This document shows, one piece after another, positions 25,862-35,679 of a stretch of DNA of 64,000 bases. Within the stretch, counting starts at the first letter, position 1; every line of letters begins with the position of its first letter. The DNA lies in NCBI GenBank assembly GCA_033344875.1, contig JAWPMO010000001.1:4427595-4491594 (forward strand), read 5' to 3'. The notes beneath the pieces were generated by a model. It was given only the letters and a program-made list of their open reading frames with translations, was not told where the DNA came from and did not search any database. Made by a program: the position numbers and the translations under genes. Source of the DNA: Ilumatobacteraceae bacterium (GTDB lineage: Bacteria > Actinomycetota > Acidimicrobiia > Acidimicrobiales > Ilumatobacteraceae).

Positions 25862-26918
25862 TCAGCCCCCGATCTCGCGGAAGACGCCCTCGACGTCGAC
25901 CACGATGTGGGCCGCGATGCTCGAGAACACGCACACCCTGCCCTCGCCGTCCACCCGGACGGTCACATGGTTGCTGGCCGTCTGGTCGGCTCGATGGAAG
26001 TTCACGTTCGAGGCGAGCGGCAGGTCGGCGTCACACGGGAAGACCGTGAGGAAGCCCGGGCCGGCGGTCTCGGTGGCGACGACGTTGAGGGCGGCGGCAG
26101 CCACGCCGTCGGCGATGTGGTACTCACGGGTCTCACCCGCAGCCAGTTTTCCGTCGGGGCGGGTGTCGGCCACCCGACCAGCCACGACCGACTCGAAGTC
26201 GAGCGAGCCGGTCGGCTCGAACGTGGCGTCGAGGTCGACGACCACGTGCGCCGCGGTGAGTGAATAGATGCACACGGTGCCGTCGTCGCCCGGCTCCACG
26301 AACACCTCGTTGCTCACCGTCTGATCGGCCATGAAGTTGAGGTTGGAGGCGAGCGGAAGATCGTCGCCACACGGGAACACCGTGAAGAAGCCGGGACCTT
26401 CGGTCTCGGTGGCGGCGATGTTGAGCACGACGACCGTGGCCGACGACGATGCCTTGTTCTTGCCGACGACGTCGACCACGCGGGTCTCGCCGGCGCCGAG
26501 CTTGTTGCCCGGGCGGGTGTCGACCAGACGGGTCGCTGTGCGGGGCACGATGCGGCTGTCGTTGGACGGGCTGTAGAAGCCCTGGACGTCGATGATCGCA
26601 TCGGTGTCGACGAGACTGTAGAGGCAGATGTCCGATCCGGCCGTGAACGGGACGTCGACGACGTTCGCACGCGTCTCGCCCGTCGTGTAGTTGGTGGCCG
26701 AGGCGAGCGGGCGATCGACCCCACACGGGTACACCGTGATGAAGCCGGGTGCGCTGGGTTCGGTGACCGTCAGGTTCACCGTCAACGTCGTCGCGTCGGC
26801 GCCGACCAGGCCGGCGGGAACCTCGACCCGGTACTCGGTGTCGGCGACCAATCGGCCGGGCACTTCGCGGGTATCGAGGATCCGGGTGGCGTCGACCGCC
26901 GTGTATCCGCCGCCGTCG
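25862..26918 (-). repeat. Three C-terminal about-115-residue repeats of the giant protein
   Basis: Three consecutive units share R-x-x-DTR-x-x-x-x-LxAGET/ADTE at the start, a central GF(I/F/L)TV(Y/F)PC and PLAS-N-Y/F, and an end with (V/I)C(L/I/V)(Y/F)S ... (V/I)DV or VDL. The third unit is shorter and more diverged. Each has two conserved cysteines. Confidence 0.8.
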
Positions 26919-29900
26919 GCTTCACCGTCGGTGTCGGAGAACGAACCCGACCAGTCGACGAAGACGTGCTCGACGGTGGTCACCGGCGAGTCGTCCCACG
27001 CCGTGCCCGACACGCTGATCGTGTGCGAACCCGGTGTGATGTCGTCGGGCAGCTCGACGACTGCACGGTACGTGCCGTCGCTGCCGACCTTGACCTTGGA
27101 AGCGCCGAGCGGGCTGCCGTCGAGCTCGATCGTCACGAACGAACCAGGCAGGAGGCCGGCGCCGTCGACGGTCACGGACCCACCGGCCGCCGGGCGGCTG
27201 GTGTCGATCTCGATCGTGAGACCGATCTCGGCGTCGGGTGCGACGTCGTAGCGAGTCGTCGAGCTGAACGGGGCGCGCGTGCCGTCACCGGGTTGCGTGG
27301 CCGTGACCGTGCATCGGCCGCTGCCGACGATCACGAGGTTGCCGCCGCTGATGACGCAGACCGAGGACGGACCCGCGGTGTACGTGACCGGCAGACCTTC
27401 GGAGGTCGTCGGCGGCAGCGGGAAGGGCATGCCCACGTCGGGGACGCCACCGAGCACAGGGAGCGTGACCACCTGGGCGATGCGGGACACGACGAACGTG
27501 TCGGTCGCCTCGGCCGGGAGGAACTCGGCGGTGCCGGCCTGCGTGGCCGTGACCTCGCAGGTACCCGTTCCGTGGAGCGCCAGTGACGCGCCGGTCACCG
27601 AGCACACGCCGGCCGGACCGGCGACGTACGTCAGCGGCCGACCGTCGATGACGGGGGAGAGGGCAATCGGGCCGTCGGCCAGCGTCACATCGTCGAGCGA
27701 CAGCAGCACCGTCTGGGCGCTGCGGGTGAGCTCGAAGATCTGATACGCCGGCGTCGCGGCTCCGACGTTGATGGTGCCGGTCTGTGATGCGACCAGGATG
27801 CACTCGCCGGCGGCGTCGAACGTGACCATGCCGGCGTCGATCGAGCAGATGCCGTCGCTCGACTCATCGACCGTGATCGTCACCGTCAGGTCGGCCGACG
27901 ACTCGGCAGCGGGGACGTAGGTGTGGCCGACGAGCGCCGGGTCCGGTGCGCTGGTCGTGAAGCCGACGGTCTGATCGAGCTGGGCGATCGTCACCTCGGT
28001 CGTGTCGGCGATCGTCGGTTCGTAGTTGACGGCGTCGTCGCCACTCAACAGCTCACCGTCGACCACGATGTCGACCTCCTTGTCGATGCCGGCGTCGGCG
28101 TCGGCCATCTCTCCGGACACGCTGGCCGAAACGGCCGCCACGTCGTCACCTTCGATGACGCCATCGAGATCGAGCGTCAACTCGACGTCGACCGTGCCGT
28201 CGTAGTCGCGGTCGACCGCGGTCACGAGCACGTCGATCGGCTTGGGCTCGATCGTGAGGGTCACCGTCTCCGAGGCCTCGAGTGTTTCGTCGGCGGACAC
28301 GGTCGTCATCTGGTACGTGCCGACATCGGTGGGCGGGGTCGACGAGCTCGGATAGACGGTGCCGTCGATGCCGACGAACGTCCGGGTCACTACGAGGTCG
28401 GCCGGGTAGGTGGTCGCCTCGACCTCGACCGGCTCGCCGGTGTAGGTCGGGGTGAGGTCGTCGGTCACGATCGATGCGTCGGTTGTGAAGGTCACGACGG
28501 CGCCGTAGACCGTCGCATTCGATGTGGTGGCGACGGCACGCATCGAGTACTCGGTGCCCGGCGTCAGGTCGGCGACCGTGGCGCTGATCGCCTCATCGCT
28601 CCCCGTGACCGGGTCGGGGGTGCCGGCGACGGACTCCGACGACACGGTGCCGAGATCGGCGGCGTCGGCGGCGTACTCGAACGAGGGGGTCGCCGATCCG
28701 CCGTTGGCGTCGACGGTGCCGGACAGGTCGGCGGCGCTCGTGGTCACGCCGCCGGCAGGGCCGGTGGAGACGGTCGGCGGGGCGATCGTGGCGAACGCCC
28801 CGGTGCCTGCTGCAGAGACCGCAGCGACCCGCAGGGAGTACGTCGTCGCGGCCGACGGCAACTCGAACGACGCCGAGTTGGCGGATGAACCGGATGCCAG
28901 CGTGGTCCACGAGGAGCCGTCGCCCGAGAACTGCACGAGGTAGCTCGAGGTGGAGTGGCTGCCGGTCGAGCCGGCGGTCCAGGACAGATCGGCATCGCTG
29001 CCGTCGACGACGACGCCGAGTGCGGTCGGTGCCGACGGGAGCGTCGAGCCGACGATCGCGGTGGTGCGAGGAGTGCTGCGCGGGCCGGTACCGGCTCCGT
29101 TGGTGGCCTCGACCGTGAAGTAGTACGTGCCGTTGCCGAGGCCGGACAGGGTCAGGCTGGTGCCTGTCGGCTGATAGCTGGCGATGATCGAGCCTTCGTT
29201 CAACGCGCTCCAGCGGATCACGTTGTAGCTGGTGATCGGGCTGCCGTTGGCGGCAGCGGGATCCCACTCGAGGAGCACGTTGCCGGCGCCGGGAGTGGCG
29301 CGGAACCCGAGGATCGCACCCGGCAGGCCGTACGGCGTGGCCGACACGGTGGCCGACGGCGTACCGCCGCCCACCACGTTGACGGCGCGGAGTTCGACGT
29401 CGTACTCGGTGCCGTTGGTGAGACCGGTGATCGTCGTCGGCGACGACGTGCCGGCCGTGTTCTTCCACGCACCGCCGTCGAGTCGGTACTGGTAGCCGGT
29501 GACCGCCGAGCCGCCGTTCGATCCGGGTGCCGTGAAGGCCACCTGCAGGAAGCCGGTGCCGGGGGTGATGCCGGTGATCGTCGGCGCGCTGGGGGCCGCG
29601 AGTGGCGTCGTCGACGCCAACGGCGAGTTGGTGCCGGTGCCGGCGGGGTTCTTGGCGGCGACCCGGAAGAAGTAGTTGGTGGCGTTCGTGAGCCCGGTCA
29701 CCGTGGCGCTGGTCGCGGCGCTCGTGCCGTCGGCGAACGTGGTGAACGGTCCACCGGCGCTCGTCGCGAACTGCACCACGTAGTCGGTTATGGCTTCTCC
29801 ACCGTTCGAGGCCGGGGCGGTCCAGCTGAGCGCCGCCGAGCCCGGGCCGCTGTTGGCGATGAGCGCGGTCGGTGCGCCGGGCAGGCCGTACGGTGTGGCG

Positions 29901-32900
29901 AGCACGATGTCGGACGGGTCACTCGTGCCGCCGGGGCCGGTCGCACGGATGCGCACCGAGTACTCGACGCCGGTGGAGAGGCCCGGGACGGGGAACGGGC
30001 TCGAACCGCTGGCTGCCGACACCCAGGCGCCGCCATCGAGCTGGTACTCGTAGTTCGACACCGGGCGGCCGCCGTCGTCGACCAGGTCGACGACGACACT
30101 CAGCGAGGTGGCCGCCGACGTGATCGAGCCGATCTGCACGCTCGGGACACCCAGCGGGATCGCCACGGCACGTGGTGCGCTGGCGGCGCCGGCGCCGGCC
30201 TCGTTCTCGGCGACGACGTCCGCGTAGACGGTCACACCGTTGGTGAGGCCGGTGACGACGCAGGAGAGGTCGCCGGTGGTGGTGCAGGTTCCGATCGGCG
30301 AGCCGCCGGTCGCCTGCTCGAACAAGCGGACGGTGTAGCCGCTGATCGCGGCGCCGCCGTTGTCGGCGGGTGCCGACCACGTGACCGAGGCCTGACCGGA
30401 CGCACCGGTGGCGGCAGCGGCGGTCGGGGCGCCGGGCACGGTGCGTGCCGTGCCGCTGACGACCGGGGTCTCGGGGCTGGCGCCGACGGCGTTCCGGGTG
30501 CGGATCTCGACGTCGTAGGTGGTGCCGTTGTCGAGGCCCGGGATGTTGAACGGGCTGTTCAGCGAACCGGCGTCGACCCAGTCGCCGCCGTCGAGTCGGT
30601 ACTCGACCGCGGTGATCGGCGAGCCGCCGTCGTTGCCGGCGACGAATGAGATCACGAGCGCCGAGTCGGCACCGGTCACCGTCAGGCCGGTCGGCATCGA
30701 CGGGTTGCCGCGGGGAGCGGCGAGCCGGCTCTCGCTGGCGCCGCCCGGACCGGCAGCGTTGACCGCACGGATCTGGACGTCGTAGATGGTGCCGTTGACC
30801 AGCGGTGCGTCGTCGCTGCTCTGCGAGTCGATCGCGAGGGGTGAGGCGGTGCTGCCACTGGCGCGCTCGCGCCAGGTCTGGCCACCGTCGGTCGAGTACT
30901 CGTACCCGGTGATCGGGGAGCCGCCGTCGTCGCCGGCCACGAAGGCGACATCGAGCGTCTGGTCACCCGAGGTGATCTCGTCGAGCGTCGGTGCGCCCGG
31001 CGTGGTGAAGACGTCGATCACCGCGGGTGCCGACGGGTCGCTTTCACCGACGCCGTTGACGGCGCGCAGTTCGAGCGAGTAGCTGGTCGCGTTGGTCAAT
31101 CCCGTGACGACGAACTCGCTGGCGAGGGTATCGGTGTCGACCCACGGGCCCCCGTCGAGACGGTATTCGTATCGGAGGATGGCGGAGCCGCCGTTGGCCG
31201 GCGGGGCGAACCGGACGTTCGCCTGTCCGTTGCCGCCCTCGGCAGCGATGACGACGGGAGCGTCGGGGGCCGTGGTCGGGATCCCGGTGGCGACCGCTGA
31301 CGCGCTGCCCGGGCCGGCGGCGTTCACGGCACGGAGCTCGACCGGGTAGGTCGCGCCGCCGGTGAGCGGCGTGACGCCGTCGGAGGATTCGGTGGTGATG
31401 ACGAGCGGGCTCTCCACGGTGTCGCCGTCGTCACGGTTGCGCCAGGTCTCGCCGGCGTCGGTGGAGTACTGGTAGGTGAGGATCGCACTGCCGCCGTCGA
31501 ACTTGGGAGCGATGAACGTCGCGGTCAGCGAGCCGGTGCCCCCGGCGACCGTGTCGCCGTCGATGACCGGTGCGCTCGGAACCGTGCGTGGGGTGGCGGT
31601 GGCGGTCGCCGACGGCGGACTGAAGCCGACGACGTTGACGGCGCGGAGTCGGACGTCGTACGAGGTGCCGTTGGTCAGGCCGGCGATCGTCAGGGGGCTG
31701 GTGGCCGCCGGTGCGTGCGTCACCCAGTTCGAGCCGTCGTCGATCGAGTATTCGTAGTTGGTGATCGGCGACCCGCCGTTGGCGGGAGCGGCGAACGTGA
31801 CCACCAGCGCGCTGTCGGCCGGTGTGACGATGATCGCCGGTGCCACGGGGGTGCCCTTCGCGGTCACGGACGACGTGTTCGACGGTCCGCTGGCTCCGGC
31901 GTCGTTGACGACGCGGAGCTGGATCGGGTACGTGACGCCGCCGGTCAGCCCGCTGACGGTCAGCGGGCTGGAGGTCGAGGCCGGGTCCCGGGTGATCCAG
32001 GTCTCGCCACCGTCGATGGAGTACTCGACGTTGGTGATCGGGCTGCCGCCCGTGGCGCCGACCGAGAAGGTGACGCTGACCGCACCCGTGTTGAGCGCCA
32101 CAGCGGAGATCGAGGGAGGGGAGGGGACGGTGCGCGGCGTGGCCGACGCGGTGTCGGCTGCGTCGCCGATGCCGGCAGCGTTGACGGCGCGGACGCTGAT
32201 GTCGTAGCTGGTGGCGTTGGTGAGACCGAAGACGGTGAACGCTTCAGCGAGGGAGCCGGTCGAGATCCAGGCGCCGCCGTCGAGCTGGTACTGCCACGCG
32301 GTGACGGCGCTGCCGCCGTCGAAGCCGGGGGTGATGCCCACGGTGAGCGAACCGTCGCCTGGGGTGATGTCGATCGCAGGTGCGGACGGGGTCGTGTACG
32401 GCGTGGCCGACACCGGCGCCGACCACGGGCCGGTGCCGGCTGCGTTGACCGCACCGATCCGCACGAAGTAGGTGGTTCCGTTGGTGAGGCCGGTGATCTG
32501 ATGGGTGGTGTCGAGGGAGACGCCGTCGACGACCGTGGTGTACGCACCGTCGATCGAGGTCGCCCACTGGATGACGTAGTCGGTCACGGCCGAGCCGTTG
32601 TTCCCGGCAGGAGCGATCCAGCTCGCGTCGATCGTCCCGTCGCCGGCGCTGAGCAGTGTGCCGGTCGGTTCCTGCGGCACGTCGATCGGTGTGACGGTCA
32701 CCGCAGGGCTCGAGGGGAGGCTCGGACCGATGTCGTTGATCGCTCGGATCTCGACCGAGTACGTGGTGCCGTTGGTGAGGCCGGTGATCGTCATGCGATC
32801 CTCGTCGACCGATCCGGTCTGCCAGGCTCCGCCGTCGAGGCGGTACTCGTACGAGTTGATGTCGATGTCGCTGTCGCCCGGTGTGAAGTCGATGTACGCG

Positions 32901-34111
32901 CCGCCGCCGAATGCGGTGGCGTCGTCGATCGTGGGCTGGTCGGGGACGTCGCTCGGCACGATGCCGACGACCGTCGTCGCCGAGGAACCGGAGCCGACGC
33001 TGTTGATCGCGGTGACGCGGAGGAAGTAGCTGACGCCGTTCGTGAGCCCGGTGACCTCGGTCGAGGTGGACGTCGAGACGCCGTCGTCGAAGATGGTGAA
33101 CGGGCCGCCGGCGCTGGTGCCGTATTCGACGCGATAGTCGGTGATCGGGGACGAACCCGGTGCCGACGGGGTGTCCCACGCGAGCTGGACGGCGTTGGTG
33201 GCCGACGTGCCCGCGAGGTTCAGCGGGGCGCTCGGCGCGCCGTCGCTGTAGGTGATCGTCAGCGAACCGTGGGCACTGTTGCCGGCGTAGTAGCTGTAGT
33301 TGGCGCTGAGGCCGGGCAGCCCGGCCGTTGCGTTGGCACCGGGGAAGCCGCCGAAACCGAAGTATTCGGTCGCACTCGCTCCGCCGTACTGGATGGTGCC
33401 GCGGTCGCCGCCGACGGCACCGCCGCCGCCGGCGCCGGACGCACCACCGTCGCAGGAGGCCACGGTGCAGGCGTCAGCGGTGTTCCAGCCGGGGCGGCCG
33501 GTGGTCGAGACGAGGTCGGGTCGTGCTGTGTGCGTGGGCTCGGCCCGCCGACCGACGATCGGGGCGAACTGACCGTTGCCGCCGTTGCCGCCGGCACCGC
33601 CGGCGACGATCGGTGTGCCGTCGACGATCAGCACCGTGGCGGCACCACTGCCGCCACCTGCGCCCGACGAACCGGCGTTGCCGGCGTTGCCGCCGCGTGA
33701 GCCGTCGTAGCCCTCGAGGGGGTTCAGACCGGGCGAACCGCCGCCGGTGTTGTTCACGCTCGACGCGCCGGTTCCGCCACCGCCGCCGACCGCCACGGTG
33801 ATCTCCTGGCCGGGGGTCACCGCGATCGTGCCCGTCACGACACCCTGGTAGCCGCCGGGTGTCGGCGACCCCTGGGAGTCACCGCCGCCGCGACCGCCCT
33901 GGGCGCCCTGGAGCGTGACCTCGATCGAGGTCACACCATCCGGCACGGTGAAGGTCTGTGTCGAGCCGGTGTAGCCGAATGTGTTCGTGATCGTCGACGC
34001 GGCGTCGACCGTGGCGGCCGTCGGCAGCGTGATCACGCCGGCGACGGCGAGCATGAATGCCTGCGTCAACGCGACGCGAGAACGTTTGGCGGAGGTTCGG
34101 AGTCTGAGCAC
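25862..34111 (-). CDS. Giant secreted fibronectin-III repeat protein
   Basis: A 2749-residue protein with a Sec signal peptide (residues about 1-38, cleavage near VDAAS). Next are a glycine-rich domain (about 40-290, resembling the ALK-type glycine-rich fold), 16 fibronectin type III-like domains plus one related TVDANGG-type domain (about 291-1880), and bacterial Ig/MBG-like modules including a YDGTVDV stretch (about 1880-2390). Three C-terminal repeats (about 2390-2749) follow, each with LDTR/VDTR/ADTR, NLTVT/NIAAT/NVVAT, GFxTVxPC and VDVxG/VDLxA. No LPXTG or C-terminal anchor helix is seen, so attachment may rely on the terminal repeats. A surface adhesin or matrix protein is likely. It forms a monocistronic unit ending at a 20-bp terminator. 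Confidence 0.9.
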   Translation of the reverse strand: MLRLRTSAKRSRVALTQAFMLAVAGVITLPTAATVDAASTITNTFGYTGSTQTFTVPDGVTSIEVTLQGAQGGRGGGDSQGSPTPGGYQGVVTGTIAVTPGQEITVAVGGGGGTGASSVNNTGGGSPGLNPLEGYDGSRGGNAGNAGSSGAGGGSGAATVLIVDGTPIVAGGAGGNGGNGQFAPIVGRRAEPTHTARPDLVSTTGRPGWNTADACTVASCDGGASGAGGGGAVGGDRGTIQYGGASATEYFGFGGFPGANATAGLPGLSANYSYYAGNSAHGSLTITYSDGAPSAPLNLAGTSATNAVQLAWDTPSAPGSSPITDYRVEYGTSAGGPFTIFDDGVSTSTSTEVTGLTNGVSYFLRVTAINSVGSGSSATTVVGIVPSDVPDQPTIDDATAFGGGAYIDFTPGDSDIDINSYEYRLDGGAWQTGSVDEDRMTITGLTNGTTYSVEIRAINDIGPSLPSSPAVTVTPIDVPQEPTGTLLSAGDGTIDASWIAPAGNNGSAVTDYVIQWATSIDGAYTTVVDGVSLDTTHQITGLTNGTTYFVRIGAVNAAGTGPWSAPVSATPYTTPSAPAIDITPGDGSLTVGITPGFDGGSAVTAWQYQLDGGAWISTGSLAEAFTVFGLTNATSYDISVRAVNAAGIGDAADTASATPRTVPSPPSISAVALNTGAVSVTFSVGATGGSPITNVEYSIDGGETWITRDPASTSSPLTVSGLTGGVTYPIQLRVVNDAGASGPSNTSSVTAKGTPVAPAIIVTPADSALVVTFAAPANGGSPITNYEYSIDDGSNWVTHAPAATSPLTIAGLTNGTSYDVRLRAVNVVGFSPPSATATATPRTVPSAPVIDGDTVAGGTGSLTATFIAPKFDGGSAILTYQYSTDAGETWRNRDDGDTVESPLVITTESSDGVTPLTGGATYPVELRAVNAAGPGSASAVATGIPTTAPDAPVVIAAEGGNGQANVRFAPPANGGSAILRYEYRLDGGPWVDTDTLASEFVVTGLTNATSYSLELRAVNGVGESDPSAPAVIDVFTTPGAPTLDEITSGDQTLDVAFVAGDDGGSPITGYEYSTDGGQTWRERASGSTASPLAIDSQSSDDAPLVNGTIYDVQIRAVNAAGPGGASESRLAAPRGNPSMPTGLTVTGADSALVISFVAGNDGGSPITAVEYRLDGGDWVDAGSLNSPFNIPGLDNGTTYDVEIRTRNAVGASPETPVVSGTARTVPGAPTAAAATGASGQASVTWSAPADNGGAAISGYTVRLFEQATGGSPIGTCTTTGDLSCVVTGLTNGVTVYADVVAENEAGAGAASAPRAVAIPLGVPSVQIGSITSAATSLSVVVDLVDDGGRPVSNYEYQLDGGAWVSAASGSSPFPVPGLSTGVEYSVRIRATGPGGTSDPSDIVLATPYGLPGAPTALIANSGPGSAALSWTAPASNGGEAITDYVVQFATSAGGPFTTFADGTSAATSATVTGLTNATNYFFRVAAKNPAGTGTNSPLASTTPLAAPSAPTITGITPGTGFLQVAFTAPGSNGGSAVTGYQYRLDGGAWKNTAGTSSPTTITGLTNGTEYDVELRAVNVVGGGTPSATVSATPYGLPGAILGFRATPGAGNVLLEWDPAAANGSPITSYNVIRWSALNEGSIIASYQPTGTSLTLSGLGNGTYYFTVEATNGAGTGPRSTPRTTAIVGSTLPSAPTALGVVVDGSDADLSWTAGSTGSHSTSSYLVQFSGDGSSWTTLASGSSANSASFELPSAATTYSLRVAAVSAAGTGAFATIAPPTVSTGPAGGVTTSAADLSGTVDANGGSATPSFEYAADAADLGTVSSESVAGTPDPVTGSDEAISATVADLTPGTEYSMRAVATTSNATVYGAVVTFTTDASIVTDDLTPTYTGEPVEVEATTYPADLVVTRTFVGIDGTVYPSSSTPPTDVGTYQMTTVSADETLEASETVTLTIEPKPIDVLVTAVDRDYDGTVDVELTLDLDGVIEGDDVAAVSASVSGEMADADAGIDKEVDIVVDGELLSGDDAVNYEPTIADTTEVTIAQLDQTVGFTTSAPDPALVGHTYVPAAESSADLTVTITVDESSDGICSIDAGMVTFDAAGECILVASQTGTINVGAATPAYQIFELTRSAQTVLLSLDDVTLADGPIALSPVIDGRPLTYVAGPAGVCSVTGASLALHGTGTCEVTATQAGTAEFLPAEATDTFVVSRIAQVVTLPVLGGVPDVGMPFPLPPTTSEGLPVTYTAGPSSVCVISGGNLVIVGSGRCTVTATQPGDGTRAPFSSTTRYDVAPDAEIGLTIEIDTSRPAAGGSVTVDGAGLLPGSFVTIELDGSPLGASKVKVGSDGTYRAVVELPDDITPGSHTISVSGTAWDDSPVTTVEHVFVDWSGSFSDTDGEADGGGYTAVDATRILDTREVPGRLVADTEYRVEVPAGLVGADATTLTVNLTVTEPSAPGFITVYPCGVDRPLASATNYTTGETRANVVDVPFTAGSDICLYSLVDTDAIIDVQGFYSPSNDSRIVPRTATRLVDTRPGNKLGAGETRVVDVVGKNKASSSATVVVLNIAATETEGPGFFTVFPCGDDLPLASNLNFMADQTVSNEVFVEPGDDGTVCIYSLTAAHVVVDLDATFEPTGSLDFESVVAGRVADTRPDGKLAAGETREYHIADGVAAAALNVVATETAGPGFLTVFPCDADLPLASNVNFHRADQTASNHVTVRVDGEGRVCVFSSIAAHIVVDVEGVFREIGG
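28471..33241 (-). repeat. FnIII tandem domain array
   Basis: About 17 domains of about 90 residues, sharing PxAPxI/L at the start, LTNGTxYxVxxRAVNxxG near the end and ATPxxxP linkers. Two subtypes mix: one with (D)YVVQ-ATS-GGPFT, the other with YEYxLDGGAW or YSxDGGxTW. Boundaries are estimated from the translation. Confidence 0.8.
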
Positions 34112-34149
34112 GGTGTTCGATCGGCACCGCCAGACAAAAACTTGAGGCT

Positions 34150-34168
34150 GATAACACCCTCTGTTATC
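34150..34168. promoter_or_regulatory. Palindrome upstream of the giant gene
   Basis: GATAACA-CCCTC-TGTTATC, perfect 7-bp arms, in the only AT-rich stretch locally, 39 bp upstream of the giant gene start and between it and the end of the MFS gene. It may be an operator or a weak terminator for the MFS transcript. Confidence 0.45.
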
Positions 34169-34207
34169 GAACTTCGCACCAGGCTCACCCGATGGGGTGA
34201 TCTGGGA

Positions 34208-35644
34208 TCAGTCGGCGACGCTGGTCGGTACGGTGTCGTCGGCCGGCGGGGCGGTCAGGAGATCGGAGCCCGGGAGTGGAACCCGTCGATTTCTCGTCTC
34301 GCGGATGCGGCGGCCCATCCCCACGGCGGTCGCCGGGAGGTAGAAGACCCGGCCGGCGAGCGCGACCTCGTTCCACGGCTTGGCCCGCAACGGAGCGCGA
34401 ATCCTGATGATGCGGTAGAGGAGGTAGCTGCCGATCGTCGCGTGCACGATGACGACGGTCCACGCGAAGCCGCTGTTGCCGACCGCCGCCATGATCACCG
34501 AGGCGAGGAAGGGCCCGCAGAAGGCGCCGGCGCCGAACAGCACCACCAGCTGTGACGCTGCCGCGGTGAGCTTCTCGGTCGGCACCCAGTCGGTCGTGTA
34601 GGCGCCGGCGATCGAGTACAGCGGGTAGGTGGTGCCGCCGATCAGCACCATGGCGATCACGCTCGGCAGCGAACCGACGTCGGAGGCCACCAGCAGGACC
34701 GCCGCCCCGGCGGCGATGAAGGCGGCGAGCGCCCCGACGGCGCGACGGTCGATGTCGTCGGAGGCTGCAGCGATGGGGACCTGGAGCAGCAGACTGCCCA
34801 GCGTCGGCAACGCCACGAACAGTCCGATCCGGCCCTCGGTCAGCCCCCCGCGGGTCGCGTACACCGCCGCCAGCCCGAGGAACGAGCCGTGGGCGACGCC
34901 GACCAGCACGGAGGTGATCACGCCGGTCGGCACGATGGTGAACAACTCTCGCAGCGACATCCGTTCGGGGATGCCGACGAGCGGTGGCGCTGCCTCGGCC
35001 GACAGCGCGACCGGTGCGACGGCCAGCGACGTGACGATCGCAGCGATGCCGAACACGGTGAGCGTGTTGGGATCGACGAGTCCGACGCTCACCTGGCCGA
35101 GTCCGTAGGCGACGATCGTGACGAGTGAGTACAAGCTCAGGATCCGGCCGCGGTTGGCGTTGGTGACGAGTTGGTTGAGCCACGATTCGGCGACGACGTA
35201 CTGACCGGCGAGGCAGGCACCCGAGACGAACCGGAGCGCGATCCAGGCGTACGGCGTGACGACCATGCCGGTGACGAGCACGGCCGCAGCCAACATGGAG
35301 GCGAGGGCCGCGTAGACACGGATGTGACCCACGGAGCCGAGGAGCCGGAGGGTGACACGTGATCCGGCGAGGAACCCCAGGTAGTAGGCCGCGGTCACGA
35401 GACCGATCAACACGGTCGGGAAGCCCTCGGTCTCGCTGCGGATGCCGGTGACGGTGGCGAACAGGCCGGCACCGGTCAGCATCAGCCCCAGCCCGACGAA
35501 CAGCGCCCAGGTCGCCCACGCGATCGAGTTCGTCAGCGGGCCGCCCGTATCGGTCGTGTCGTCGGAGTGCGCCGTGTGCACGGGCGAGACGCTACCGCTT
35601 GGCACCTGGCGGTCGACGGGATCAGTTGTGATTTCGTTCCGCAT
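34208..35644 (-). CDS. MFS transporter (YcaD-like)
   Basis: A 478-residue integral membrane protein with about twelve helices. The opening LFVGLGLMLTGAGLFATV, the ETEGFPTVLIGLVTAAYYLGFLAGS loop and the LRFVSGACLAGQYVVAESWLNQ stretch resemble the YcaD branch of the major facilitator superfamily. The substrate is unknown. ATG at 35644 lies inside the TTCC-N7-GGAA box. GTG at 35605 is an alternative start that would leave the box in the promoter. It is divergent from iclR and probably shares its control, so a link to uptake or export of an N-methylated compound is plausible but inferred. Confidence 0.75.
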   Translation of the reverse strand: MRNEITTDPVDRQVPSGSVSPVHTAHSDDTTDTGGPLTNSIAWATWALFVGLGLMLTGAGLFATVTGIRSETEGFPTVLIGLVTAAYYLGFLAGSRVTLRLLGSVGHIRVYAALASMLAAAVLVTGMVVTPYAWIALRFVSGACLAGQYVVAESWLNQLVTNANRGRILSLYSLVTIVAYGLGQVSVGLVDPNTLTVFGIAAIVTSLAVAPVALSAEAAPPLVGIPERMSLRELFTIVPTGVITSVLVGVAHGSFLGLAAVYATRGGLTEGRIGLFVALPTLGSLLLQVPIAAASDDIDRRAVGALAAFIAAGAAVLLVASDVGSLPSVIAMVLIGGTTYPLYSIAGAYTTDWVPTEKLTAAASQLVVLFGAGAFCGPFLASVIMAAVGNSGFAWTVVIVHATIGSYLLYRIIRIRAPLRAKPWNEVALAGRVFYLPATAVGMGRRIRETRNRRVPLPGSDLLTAPPADDTVPTSVAD

Positions 35645-35651
35645 TGTGGAA
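35637..35651. promoter_or_regulatory. TTCC-N7-GGAA box in the iclR/MFS intergenic region
   Basis: TTCCGCATTGTGGAA, 29 bp upstream of the iclR ATG. It matches the fdhA/fhs box at 21674-21688 in 14 of 15 positions. Only weak half-site resemblance is seen 18 bp to either side, so this is mainly a single site, suited to autoregulation. Confidence 0.65.
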
Positions 35652-35679
35652 TGCTTCGAGACGAAGGAGTTGGTAGGGA

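Noticed and set aside
28471-33241. CRISPR array or mobile repeat
   Set aside because: The repeats are about 270-bp protein-domain duplications in one reading frame with diverged sequence, not short identical repeats with spacers.
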